DNA of 64,000 bases from Corallococcus sp. EGB (GTDB lineage Bacteria > Myxococcota > Myxococcia > Myxococcales > Myxococcaceae). This document shows positions 28,620-37,237 of this stretch, in pieces; the first letter of the stretch is position 1, and every line of letters begins with the position of its first letter. The notes below the pieces were generated by a model that saw only the letters and a list, made by a program, of their open reading frames with translations, was not told the origin of the DNA and did not search any database. Both the position numbers and the translations under genes were made by a program. The stretch covers positions 5,456,001-5,520,000 of the forward strand of contig NZ_CP079946.1 of assembly GCF_019968905.1 (NCBI RefSeq), in the 5' to 3' direction.

Positions 28620-29885
28620 CTACCTGTCCACCGCGGGGCCGTTGATCATCCCGGCGCCCACGGTGGCGTTGGTGCTTTCGTCGATGAGGATGAAGCTGCC
28701 GGTGCTGCGGTTGCGGCGGTACTCGTCGAAGAACAGCGGCACCGTCGTGCGCAGCGTCACCCGGCCCACCTCGTTGAGCTTCAGGCCCGGGCTCTGCTCG
28801 TCGCGGTGCAGGGTGTTGACGTCCAGCCGGTAGTGCAGCTGCTTCACCATGGCGCGCGCCATGCGGGTGGTGTGCTTGATGGCCAGCCGGGAACCGCTGC
28901 TGAGCTGCGAGGACTCCGACAGCCAGCACACCATCGCGTCGATGTCCTGGCTCGCGGTGGGCGGGTTGCCCGGGCGGCACAGCATGTCGCCGCGGCTGAT
29001 GTCCAGCTCCTCCTCCAGCGACACGTTCACCGACATGGGCGGGAACGCTTCCTTCAGCGGCTTGCCCGCCAGCTCCAGCGCCTTGATGCGCGTGGTGAAG
29101 CCGGACGGCATCACCATCACCTCGTCGCCCACGCGCATCACTCCGCCCAGGAGCTGCCCGGAGTACGCGCGGTAGTCGTGGAACTTCTTCGCGGACGCCG
29201 GACGGATCACGCCCTGCACGGGGAAGCGCAGGTGGATGAGGTCGCGGTCGGACGCGATGTGCACGTTCTCCAGGTGGTGCAGGAGCGTGGGGCCCTGGTA
29301 CCAGGGCATCTTCTCCGAGCGCGTCACCACGTTGTCCCCGCCCAGCGCGGAGATGGGGATGAACGACAGGTCCGTCACGTCCAGCTTCATGGAGAACTGG
29401 CGGAACTCGTCCCGGATGCGGTCGAAGACGCCCGGGTCGAAGTCCACCAGATCCATCTTGTTCACGCACAGCACCAGGTGCGGCACGCGCAAGAGCGACG
29501 CGATGAACGCGTGGCGGCGCGTCTGCTCCAGCACGCCCTTGCGCGCGTCCACCAGGATGAGCGCCAGGTCCGCCGTGGACGCGCCCGTCACCATGTTGCG
29601 CGTGTACTGCAGGTGTCCGGGCGTGTCCGCGATGATGAACTTGCGCTTCTGGGTGGAGAAGTAGCGGTACGCCACGTCGATGGTGATGCCCTGCTCCCGC
29701 TCGGCCTTCAGGCCGTCCAGGAGCAGCGCCAGGTTGACGTACTCGTCACCCCGGGCCTGGCTCGTGCGCTCCACTGCGGCGAGCTGGTCCTCGAGAATGG
29801 ACTTCGTGTCGTACAACAGCCGCCCGATGAGGGTGCTCTTGCCGTCATCCACGGAGCCCGCGGTCGCGAATCTCAGCAGTTCCAC
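28620..29885 (-). CDS. cysN: Sulfate adenylyltransferase GTPase subunit CysN
   Basis: 421 residues. GTPase motifs: GSVDDGKSTLIGRLL (G1), DTPGHLQYTRNM (G3) and NKMDLV (G4); C-terminal translation-factor-type beta-barrels. With CysD it couples GTP hydrolysis to formation of APS. The start is GTG 29885, overlapping the cysD stop by one base (TAGTG), which fixes the start and shows translational coupling. It lacks the fused APS kinase domain found in CysNC; CysC is a separate gene here. Confidence 0.95.
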   Translation of the reverse strand: MELLRFATAGSVDDGKSTLIGRLLYDTKSILEDQLAAVERTSQARGDEYVNLALLLDGLKAEREQGITIDVAYRYFSTQKRKFIIADTPGHLQYTRNMVTGASTADLALILVDARKGVLEQTRRHAFIASLLRVPHLVLCVNKMDLVDFDPGVFDRIRDEFRQFSMKLDVTDLSFIPISALGGDNVVTRSEKMPWYQGPTLLHHLENVHIASDRDLIHLRFPVQGVIRPASAKKFHDYRAYSGQLLGGVMRVGDEVMVMPSGFTTRIKALELAGKPLKEAFPPMSVNVSLEEELDISRGDMLCRPGNPPTASQDIDAMVCWLSESSQLSSGSRLAIKHTTRMARAMVKQLHYRLDVNTLHRDEQSPGLKLNEVGRVTLRTTVPLFFDEYRRNRSTGSFILIDESTNATVGAGMINGPAVDR

Positions 29886-30790
29886 TAGAAGTATCCCTCG
29901 CGCTTGCGGTCTTCCATCGCCGTCTCAGAGAACTTGTCGTCCGCGCGGCTGGCGCCGCGCTCGGTCACGCGGGAGGCCGTCACCTCCGCGATGACCTGCT
30001 CCACCGTGGACGCGGTGGACGGCACGCACGCGGTGCACGTCATGTCGCCCACGGTGCGGAAGCGCACCGTCTCCGTCGTCACCGTCTCGCCGGGCATCAT
30101 GGTCATGAAGGGCGACCAGGCCATCAGCATGCCGTCCCGGCGGAACACCTCGCGCCGGTGCGTGTAGTAGATGGACGGCAGCGCCACGTTCTCCCGGGCG
30201 ATGTACTGCCAGATGTCCAGCTCGGTCCAGTTGGACAGGGGGAAGACGCGCAGGTGCTCGCCCCGGCGGTGGCGGCCGTTGTAGAGCGCCCACAGCTCCG
30301 GCCGCTGGTTCTTCGGATCCCACTGGCCGAACTCGTCGCGGAAGGAATACACGCGCTCCTTCGCGCGGGCCTTCTCCTCGTCGCGCCGGGCGCCGCCGAA
30401 GACGGCGTTGAAGCCGTTCTTCTCGATGGCCTCCAGCAGGGGCTGCGTCTGCAACCGGTTGCGGGACGCGCGGGGCCCCTTCTCCTCCGTCACCTTCCCG
30501 GCGTCGATGGCCTCCTGCACGGACGCGACGATGAGCCGCGCGCCCAGCTCCGCCACCCGTTCATCGCGATACTGGATGACCTCCGGGAAGTTGTGACCCG
30601 TGTCCACGTGCATCAGCGGAAACGGCAGCGGCGCGGGCCAGAAGGCCTTCACCGCCAGGTGCAGCATCACCGCGGAGTCCTTGCCTCCGGAGAAGAGCAG
30701 CACCGGCCGGTCCAGCTCCGCCGCGACTTCCCGGATGATGAAGATGGACTCGGCTTCCAGCGCCTCAAGATGTGAAAGCTCGTAGCTCAC
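29885..30790 (-). CDS. cysD: Sulfate adenylyltransferase small subunit CysD
   Basis: 301 residues from GTG 30790 (VSYELSHLEALEAES), close to the 302 residues of E. coli CysD; the open frame runs far upstream but outside the family. PP-loop ATP pyrophosphatase motif LLFSGGKDSAVMLHLA, plus HVDTGHNFPE and RDEEKARAKER. Forms adenylyl sulfate from ATP and sulfate. First gene of the operon; the upstream 234 nt contains an inverted repeat that could be a regulator site. Confidence 0.95.
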   Translation of the reverse strand: MSYELSHLEALEAESIFIIREVAAELDRPVLLFSGGKDSAVMLHLAVKAFWPAPLPFPLMHVDTGHNFPEVIQYRDERVAELGARLIVASVQEAIDAGKVTEEKGPRASRNRLQTQPLLEAIEKNGFNAVFGGARRDEEKARAKERVYSFRDEFGQWDPKNQRPELWALYNGRHRRGEHLRVFPLSNWTELDIWQYIARENVALPSIYYTHRREVFRRDGMLMAWSPFMTMMPGETVTTETVRFRTVGDMTCTACVPSTASTVEQVIAEVTASRVTERGASRADDKFSETAMEDRKREGYF

Positions 30791-30895
30791 GGCCAAGCAA
30801 GCTACCACAACCCGTCCCACGCCCAACCGTGCCCATGAAAGTTTCCGCGTCCACCGGCGCTGAGACACGCCGGATGCGACATGCCGGAGGGGGCG

Positions 30896-30936
30896 GTGAA
30901 ACATGGCCGGACGACCTGACGGGATGGATGTTTCAC
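30896..30936. promoter_or_regulatory. Inverted repeat in cysD / thioesterase divergent region
   Basis: Perfect 9-nt arms GTGAAACAT (30896-30904) and ATGTTTCAC (30928-30936) with a 23-nt spacer. It lies 106 nt upstream of cysD and 89 nt upstream of the thioesterase gene. The wide spacing suits a LysR-type regulator or a pair of half-sites, but no regulator gene is adjacent. Confidence 0.45.
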
Positions 30937-31024
30937 GCATCCTTCCGCGTGCCCGTCCCCGGCCTTCACCCTGCGTGCGCGGGGGAGTTTCGCGCGGGGG
31001 GCGCATGGTATAGACGGCCGCGCC

Positions 31025-31798
31025 ATGGCAAGCGCCTCCCCTCCCGTCCTCGACCGCTGGTTCCCGTCCCGCAAGCCGCTTCCGGAGCCGCGCCTGCGCC
31101 TGTTCTGCCTGCCCTTCGCTGGCGGCAGCGCGGCCATCTACACCCCGTGGTTGCATGCGCTGCCCACGGGCGTGGAGCTGTGCGCGGTGCAGCTGCCCGG
31201 GCGTGAGCGGCGCCTGATGGAGCCCGCGCTCAAGACGCTGCCGGAGCTGATGGACGTGCTGATGCCCGCGCTGACGCCGCTGATGGACCGGCCCTTCGCG
31301 CTGTTCGGCTACAGCATGGGGGCGCGCATCGGCCTGGAGGTGGCGCGCAGGCTGAAGCGCCAGGGCGGCCCGAAGCCGCTGGGCTTCATCGCCGCGGCGG
31401 CGCCCCCGCCGTCGCACAACGACCGCGAGCCCATCCACACGCTGCCTGACGCGGGGTTCATCGCGAAGCTGCGCGAGTACGACGGCACGCCCGAGGAGGT
31501 CCTCCAGCACAAGGAGCTGCTGGAGCTCATCCTCCCCACGCTGCGCGCGGACTTCGGGCTGGCCTGGGCGGAGAACGGCCAGGACTCGGGCCCGCTGGAC
31601 ATCCCGCTGTCCGTGTACGCGGGCAAGGGGGACAAGCACGTGGGCCTGGACATGATGGAGCACTGGCGCGAGGAGACCACCGCCGACGTGCGCATCCGCC
31701 ACTTCGAGGGTGGCCACTTCTTCATCCGCACGCACGGACCGCCGGTGCTGGCGGCCGTCCGCGAGGACCTGACGCGCTGGATGACGGCCGCGACGTAG
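31025..31798 (+). CDS. Type II (proofreading) thioesterase
   Basis: 257 residues, alpha/beta hydrolase. Nucleophile in GYSMGAR, Asp in AGKGDKHV and His in GGHFFI form the triad. The 'FCLPFAGGSAAIY' start and 'VQLPGRERR' segment are characteristic of GrsT/SrfAD-type thioesterases, which remove stalled acyl groups from NRPS/PKS carrier proteins. No NRPS/PKS gene is adjacent. It sits head-to-tail with the divergent phosphopantetheinyl transferase gene, suggesting both serve several synthases in the genome. Confidence 0.9.
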   Translation: MASASPPVLDRWFPSRKPLPEPRLRLFCLPFAGGSAAIYTPWLHALPTGVELCAVQLPGRERRLMEPALKTLPELMDVLMPALTPLMDRPFALFGYSMGARIGLEVARRLKRQGGPKPLGFIAAAAPPPSHNDREPIHTLPDAGFIAKLREYDGTPEEVLQHKELLELILPTLRADFGLAWAENGQDSGPLDIPLSVYAGKGDKHVGLDMMEHWREETTADVRIRHFEGGHFFIRTHGPPVLAAVREDLTRWMTAAT

Positions 31799-31829
31799 CG
31801 GGCGCGGAAGGCGCGACCGCCTCCTGACG

Positions 31830-32624
31830 TCAGCCCCCGGCCTGTGCGGTCTTGATGAGGGGGGCCATGTCTCCGGCGAGCGGCACGGTGTGCTGCCACC
31901 GCACGGACAGCGCCCCGCCCCGGGGCCTGCGGAAGGCCACCGCCGCCTGGTGTCGGGCGGACGGCTTGTGCTGCATGAACTGCCACACGTCCGGCAGGTC
32001 GTTCATCCGCGGGTCGAAGGCGATGCTCGGCATCCGGCCCGGCACCAGGTCGAAGGCGAACTGATCCAACGGCAGGGACAGGCCCGCACCGCGCGCCTTG
32101 ATGTAGGCCTCCTTCAGGGTCCAGTACTCGAAGAAGCGCCCGCGCTGGTGCTCCTTCGGCAGTGAGCGCAGGGCCTGCACCTCCGTCTTCGCGAAGTAGT
32201 GGTCGGCGATCTCCACCGTCTCACCGGGCCGCTCCGCGTCCTCGATGTCCGCGCCCAGGTCCACGTCGCGGCCCACCGCGACCAGGGCCATGCCGTCGGT
32301 GTGGCTCAGGTTGAAGCGCAGCCACTGGCCCACGGGGCCCACGATGGCGGGGCGGCCGTACTCGTTGGGGACGAAGCGCCAGGCCTCCGGCGCGACGGGC
32401 GCGTAGCGCGACAGGGTCAACCGCACCAGCGCGTGCGACACCAGGTACTGCCGCTGGTGCCGCTCGAAGTGGAAGCGCCGCTGCCGCTCGCGCTCGCCGG
32501 GGTCCAGCAGGGCCTTGTAGGCCTCCAGGAGGCGCGGGTCATCGATGCGCTCGGGCTCGACGAGCCACACGTGGACCTCGTCGGGGCGCAGGTCGAGGGG
32601 CGTGGAGGAAGGGGGCACCGTCAT
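31830..32624 (-). CDS. 4'-phosphopantetheinyl transferase (Sfp type)
   Basis: 264 residues from the ATG at 32624. Motifs: LRFNLSHTDG, GADIEDAE (Asp and Glu for Mg) and FFEYWTLKEAYIKARG. Transfers phosphopantetheine from CoA onto carrier-protein serines. Sfp-type length fits the broad-specificity enzymes for secondary metabolism. It converges with the thioesterase gene 31 nt away. The frame stays open upstream into the next gene, but no further homology lies there. Confidence 0.93.
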   Translation of the reverse strand: MTVPPSSTPLDLRPDEVHVWLVEPERIDDPRLLEAYKALLDPGERERQRRFHFERHQRQYLVSHALVRLTLSRYAPVAPEAWRFVPNEYGRPAIVGPVGQWLRFNLSHTDGMALVAVGRDVDLGADIEDAERPGETVEIADHYFAKTEVQALRSLPKEHQRGRFFEYWTLKEAYIKARGAGLSLPLDQFAFDLVPGRMPSIAFDPRMNDLPDVWQFMQHKPSARHQAAVAFRRPRGGALSVRWQHTVPLAGDMAPLIKTAQAGG

Positions 32625-32724
32625 GGCGTGCAGGCAATCAGGAACCGCCGCGCCTGTCACGGGGCTGGTCCGTCCGCTCGGCGGGCGCGTAGGCTTCACG
32701 GCCCACACCGGGGGAGAGACACGC

Positions 32725-33930
32725 ATGGACCTGCCCACCGCGACGACGAAGCTCCAGGCGCTGCGCCGGGACATGACGGGCCACACGGACCGGAACGACG
32801 AGCGCCGCATCCTGGACCTGCTGGAGGGCGCCACCGGCGAGGAGCTGAACCACCTGCTGTCCAACGTGGACCTGATGCACCTGCTGTCTGACCTGGATGA
32901 CCGGCTGGTGGGCCCGGACAACCACACGGCGCTGCTGGACCTCTTGTGCACGCGGCGGGCGGCGGAGCTGTCCCTGCCGGTGCGCGCGTCGCTGGCCACC
33001 GCGCTCCAGCAGGGCGCCACGCCCGCGCAGGCGGAGCGCCGGCTGCGCGACCTGTTCCTCGGGTTGAAGGGCCGCGAGCTGACCGCGTTCAAGAACCTGC
33101 TGGAGGCCGGCGGCGAGTACCACGACCTGCACAAGCTGGTGTTCGACGACGTGGACGACCGGGCGGTGCGCGCGGAGCTGCTCGCCCACTTCCAGCGCGA
33201 GGCACAGGCCTTCCCCAGCGGGGAGAACAAGGTCCTGAGCGACATCGACGACACGTTCTTCGTCAACTGGGTGGACAAGCGCTACCCGCCGAAGACGGTG
33301 TACCCGGGCGTGCTCGCGTTCTACCAGGAGCTGGATCGGGGGCCGGGCATCATCCCGGGCCGCGCGGGCGACCTCGTGTTCGTGAGCGCTCGTCCGCAGG
33401 ACCCGCTGGGCCTCATCGAGAACGCGACGCTGGAGTCCCTGCGCGAGCGCGGCGTGCCGCTGGCGGTGATGCTGTCCGGCAGCTTCTTCTACCTCGTGGG
33501 CAACACGCGCATCGCGCACAAGAAGTTCGAGAACTTCGAGCAGTACGCGCGCCTCTTCCCCGAGTACGGCTTCGTCTTCGTGGGCGACAGCGGCCAGGGC
33601 GACGTGGAGTTCGGCGCGAGGATGCGCGAGGCCCTGCCCCAGGCGGTGCGCGCCGTGTTCATCCACGACGTGGTGGCGACGCCCCAGGACACGCGCGACG
33701 CCTGGCGCGAACGGCACGTCTTCTTCTTCGACACCTACGTGGGCGCGGCGGTGGACGCGTTCCACGCGGGCGTCGTCTCCCGGGACGGGGTGGACCGCGT
33801 CGCCGCCGCCGCGCGCGAATCGCTGGCGGTCATCGCGTTCCCCTCCGAGGCCCAGCGACAGGCGCGGGAGGCGGAGCTCACCCGGGACCTGGCCCGGGCG
33901 TCAGCGCTGCCCCGGGCGTTGGCCGTTTGA
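32725..33930 (+). CDS. App1-like HAD-type phosphatase (DUF2183-like)
   Basis: 401 residues from ATG 32725, with gggggaga upstream. Residues 1-170 are helical, Leu-rich and contain an unrecognised domain that looks like a repeat scaffold (LLSNVDLMHLLSDLDDRL). The C-terminal part has KVLSDIDDTFFVNW (DxDxT-type motif), VFVSARP, KKFENFEQYARLFPEYGFVFVGDSGQGD, and matches the catalytic part of yeast App1/bacterial DUF2183, a phosphatidate phosphatase-like domain. No membrane segment. It is probably a lipid or nucleotide phosphatase; the substrate is not known. Monocistronic. Confidence 0.75.
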   Translation: MDLPTATTKLQALRRDMTGHTDRNDERRILDLLEGATGEELNHLLSNVDLMHLLSDLDDRLVGPDNHTALLDLLCTRRAAELSLPVRASLATALQQGATPAQAERRLRDLFLGLKGRELTAFKNLLEAGGEYHDLHKLVFDDVDDRAVRAELLAHFQREAQAFPSGENKVLSDIDDTFFVNWVDKRYPPKTVYPGVLAFYQELDRGPGIIPGRAGDLVFVSARPQDPLGLIENATLESLRERGVPLAVMLSGSFFYLVGNTRIAHKKFENFEQYARLFPEYGFVFVGDSGQGDVEFGARMREALPQAVRAVFIHDVVATPQDTRDAWRERHVFFFDTYVGAAVDAFHAGVVSRDGVDRVAAAARESLAVIAFPSEAQRQAREAELTRDLARASALPRALAV

Positions 33931-33989
33931 ATATCCCCAGCGGGTGTTCGTCTCCGAGCGCGGTCCCATTCCCAGAAGGAGCCCGCCCG

Positions 33990-34499
33990 ATGCTTCGCAC
34001 ACTCGCCCTGGTGTCCGCCGCCGCCCTCTCCCTCTTCAGTGCCGCATGCGGTGGGGAGGAGGTGGGCGCGGGCCCCTCCGAGGAAGAACTCAAGGACACG
34101 CGCGCCAGCGTCACGGGCACCCGCCCCGCCGTGATGGTGCTCACCGCGCAGGCGACCGATGAGACCGAGTCCTTCCATCTCACGCTCGAGCTGAGTGCGG
34201 TGGCGAAGTCACGGGATGGACTGCGCGTCTCCCTCTCCCCCTTCGACTGCGACCTGACCGCGACCATGACGGGCGAGTCCACCTTCACGGTCAACCCGGG
34301 CACCTGCCACCTGCTCATCCCTCCTCAGGATGGAAGGTTCGCCTGCGTCATCGACCTGGCGATCACCACGGGCACCGGCGGACGTGAGACCGCGGACTCC
34401 GAGGTCGGGCTGAGCTTCACCGCGGACTACCGCAGGGACTGCGCGGACTATCGCACGCCTTTCACCTCCACCGTGCTCGTCACGGTGGTGGGCGCCTGA
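33990..34499 (+). CDS. Small predicted lipoprotein
   Basis: 169 residues from ATG 33990, with agaaggag upstream. Signal sequence MLRTLALVSAAALSLFSAAC, ending in a lipobox-like SAAC, then acidic linker and a beta-rich domain with several Cys (CDLTAT, TCHLL, ACVIDL, DCADY). No known family recognised. The residue pairings suggest a small exported, disulfide-bonded outer-membrane-anchored protein. It stands between unrelated genes. Confidence 0.7.
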   Translation: MLRTLALVSAAALSLFSAACGGEEVGAGPSEEELKDTRASVTGTRPAVMVLTAQATDETESFHLTLELSAVAKSRDGLRVSLSPFDCDLTATMTGESTFTVNPGTCHLLIPPQDGRFACVIDLAITTGTGGRETADSEVGLSFTADYRRDCADYRTPFTSTVLVTVVGA

Positions 34500-34746
34500 A
34501 CCCCGCCTGTCGTCCTTCCCGTGTCCGGAGGAGGTGGAATGCCACCGGGACGCGGGCCCGCGCGGTCAGGCCGCGGATGCAGTCTCCCTGACAGCCCACG
34601 GCCCACCGGTCCCGGGGAGTTGGCGGGACGTCCGCGACGCCCCAACCTTCCGGCGCTTCACAGGGGTGGAGCGGCCGTCTGGGGACGGAAGGAAGGGCTC
34701 CGGGAGGTTCCCGGGGCCCTTCCGGGGCGTAGGGGGGCGCGGGCCG

Positions 34747-36102
34747 ATGGAACTCTTTCCCATCCATTTACTGTTCATCGTCGTCTTGATGAATCGCTAC
34801 ATCCTTGGCCCCTTCATGAGGCGGCTGAAGGGTCGGCGGTTCGAACGGGTGGATGACACCTACCGCCCGAAAGTCGCCATCGTCGTTCCGCTGTTCAATG
34901 AAGGCGAGGGCATCTACCACACCATCCAGGCGCTGCTCGCCCAGGACTATCCCCGCGAGCTGACCGAGATCATCGTCGTGGATGACTGCTCGCGCGACGA
35001 CAGCGTCGCGTGGGCGAACAAGGCCGCGGCCGGCCACCCCCATGTCCGGGTGATGCGCAATCTGGAGAACATGGGCAAGCGCAAGGGCATCAACCGGGGC
35101 GTCCGCGCCGCGGAGGACGCGGAGATCATCGTCTCCGTGGACTCCGACGTGGTGGTGGAGAAGAGCGCCGTGCGCCAGCTCATCCGCCGCTTCGTGCACC
35201 CCAACGTGGCCGCCGTGGGCGGGCGCACCTTCGTCATCAACCGCCACCAGAACTGGCTGACGCGGATGATCGAGATCAAGTTCCACTTCGCCCAGAAGTG
35301 GCTGAAGGACCTGGAGCGCTCGTTCCGCCAGGTGATGTGCCTGTCCGGATGTCTGACGGCATATCGCCGCTCGGTGCTGCTGGAGCTGGAGCCCATCCTG
35401 GAGTCGCGCGCCATCGCGGGCATCCCCATCAAGTACGGCGAGGACCGCTTCCTCACGCGGCAGATCGTCAAGCACGACTACGAGACGGTCTACACGCTGG
35501 ACGCATACTGCTTCACCGCCGCGCCCTCCACGCTCGCGGGCTACTTCAGCCAGCAGCTGCGCTGGCGGCGCTCCAACCTGGTGGACCTCATCTGCGGCCT
35601 GTCGCACGCGTGGCGGCTGCACCCCGTCATCACCGTGCACTACGTGTCGCAGCTGGCGCTGCTCCTGTCGTACCCGGTGGTCATCGTCCACAACATGTTG
35701 AACGGCGAGTTCTGGGACATCCTCGCGTTCCACTTCCTGGTGATTGGCCTGTTGGGCTTCATCTACCGGCTCGAGACGCGCTACCTGCCCGAGGAGCGGC
35801 GCGTGCATCCCGTGAGCTTCCTGCCCATGGCGCTGCTCATGCCGGTGACATACGCGCTGTTCACACCGCTGGCGCTCCTGACGCTCGACTCCGGGAGCTG
35901 GGAGACGCGCGGCAGCCCCACGCCCGCGCCTGCGCCAGCTCCGGTCGCCACGCCCGTCCCGGTCGCCACGGCCATCCCGGTCGCGACGCCCATCCCGGTC
36001 GCGACTCCGACTCCTGCCCCCATCCCGGTCCCGGTCCCAGTCCCCGCTCCCGCCCCCGTGAAGCTCACGTCCACGTCTGCAGGTGAGGGAACCCCGTCAT
36101 GA
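34747..36102 (+). CDS. Processive GT2 polysaccharide synthase with proline-rich tail
   Basis: 451 residues from the ATG at 34747. Signal-anchor at about 3-20, GT2 catalytic domain at about 40-280: VVPLFNE, VVDDCSRDD, VSVDSDVVV (DxD), GEDRFL and QQLRWRRS (QxxRW). Then membrane helices at about 295-400. This set marks the hyaluronan/alginate/cellulose synthase group that polymerises and extrudes chains across the membrane. The tail (about 393-440) is a low-complexity Pro/Val/Ala/Thr run made of P-V-A-T units that could span the periplasm. The stop overlaps the next start (ATGA). Confidence 0.88.
   Translation: MELFPIHLLFIVVLMNRYILGPFMRRLKGRRFERVDDTYRPKVAIVVPLFNEGEGIYHTIQALLAQDYPRELTEIIVVDDCSRDDSVAWANKAAAGHPHVRVMRNLENMGKRKGINRGVRAAEDAEIIVSVDSDVVVEKSAVRQLIRRFVHPNVAAVGGRTFVINRHQNWLTRMIEIKFHFAQKWLKDLERSFRQVMCLSGCLTAYRRSVLLELEPILESRAIAGIPIKYGEDRFLTRQIVKHDYETVYTLDAYCFTAAPSTLAGYFSQQLRWRRSNLVDLICGLSHAWRLHPVITVHYVSQLALLLSYPVVIVHNMLNGEFWDILAFHFLVIGLLGFIYRLETRYLPEERRVHPVSFLPMALLMPVTYALFTPLALLTLDSGSWETRGSPTPAPAPAPVATPVPVATAIPVATPIPVATPTPAPIPVPVPVPAPAPVKLTSTSAGEGTPS
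35925..36060 (+). repeat. Proline-rich codon repeat in glycosyltransferase tail
   Basis: Near-tandem units encoding P-V-A-T-(P/A)-(V/I) and P-V-P repeat through this stretch, with GTCCCGGTCGC-type 9-15-nt periodicity. It is likely length-variable between strains. Confidence 0.6.
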
Positions 36103-37199
36103 ATCAACAGGTCGCCAACCGGCTCAACACCGTCGCGGTGTCCGCCTACAAGCTCATGGGGACAGTGCTGCTGGCGCTGATCCTCCTGGGACTGATGTCC
36201 TTCCTCGCGGTGCAGGGCTTCTTCCTGACGAGCAACAGCTGGGCGACGCCCACCATCCTGTCGCCCACCGACCCCAACATCCTGGCCCTCAACGCGCAGG
36301 CGGCGCAGCAGGAGTCGGAGCGGGACGCGCTCGTGGCGAGGCGGCGCGAGGCCGCCGACCGCCTCCAGGAGGCCGAACGCACCGTGGCCACGGAGCAGTC
36401 CTTCCAGCAGCGCTTCGCCGTGGCGCTGAAGGGAGAGAAGGCCTCTCGCGACCGGCTGACGAAGCGGCTGAGCGCGCTGCGCCAGGAGTACCTGCGGGCG
36501 GGCGAGGAGATCGCCGAGTCCAACCGCGCATACAGCGGCCTGGCGCGCACGCGCACGAAGGCGCTCTACAGCGCGAGGCTGATGGAGCGCGAGGACGTGC
36601 TCACCACCAACCACCACCTGGCCCAGATGGCGCAGAACAACCTGTCGCTGGCGCAGGAGGCGGTGGACCTGGACATGCGCCTGGACACGCTCCGGCGCGA
36701 GCGCGAGGGGCTCACCGCCGCGGAGAACGGCCTGGGCCGCGACGAAACCGCCACGGGCCTGACGACGGACACGCTGCTGCTGGAGCGCGAATACACGCAG
36801 TCGGTGCTGGCGCTGGCCCGGGCGCAGGCGCAGCGCAAGAGCCTGGAGGAGGACGTCCGCGCGCTGGATGACCGCATCCGCCGCTTCGACCACCTGCTCC
36901 AGGTGGTGCATGGCTCGCCGTACCTGAAGGCGCTGGAGCAGAACCTCACCGTGGCCTTCGTGCCCTACGAGAACATGCCCAACGCCCGGGAAGGCACGCC
37001 GCTCTACACCTGCGCGTTCAAGATCTTCTGGTGCCGTGCGGTGGGCGTGGTGGGGCCCGCGCTGGAGGGTGAGGTGTCCCAGCAGCACCCCATCCGCCAG
37101 TACCACTTGCGAGGCGTGATGGTGGAACTCCAGCTTCGCGACGCGCCCAGCGCGCGAGAGCCGCTGCTCCATCTGGGCCGGCCTCCGTTGATGCTGTGA
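36099..37199 (+). CDS. HlyD-like coiled-coil membrane adaptor of polysaccharide operon
   Basis: 366 residues. One membrane segment at about 20-42 (TVLLALILLGLMSFLAVQGFF), then long heptad-rich coiled coil (about 60-285), then a beta-rich C-terminal domain. This layout matches HlyD-type periplasmic adaptors or Alg44-like copolymerases that connect an inner-membrane synthase to an outer-membrane channel. Start overlaps the synthase stop and its stop overlaps the next gene region. There is no PilZ domain, so cyclic-di-GMP binding is not evident here. Confidence 0.65.
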   Translation: MNQQVANRLNTVAVSAYKLMGTVLLALILLGLMSFLAVQGFFLTSNSWATPTILSPTDPNILALNAQAAQQESERDALVARRREAADRLQEAERTVATEQSFQQRFAVALKGEKASRDRLTKRLSALRQEYLRAGEEIAESNRAYSGLARTRTKALYSARLMEREDVLTTNHHLAQMAQNNLSLAQEAVDLDMRLDTLRREREGLTAAENGLGRDETATGLTTDTLLLEREYTQSVLALARAQAQRKSLEEDVRALDDRIRRFDHLLQVVHGSPYLKALEQNLTVAFVPYENMPNAREGTPLYTCAFKIFWCRAVGVVGPALEGEVSQQHPIRQYHLRGVMVELQLRDAPSAREPLLHLGRPPLML

Positions 37200-37237
37200 G
37201 CGCCGTCGTGGAACTGGAACCAGAAAGGAAGCGGAGG

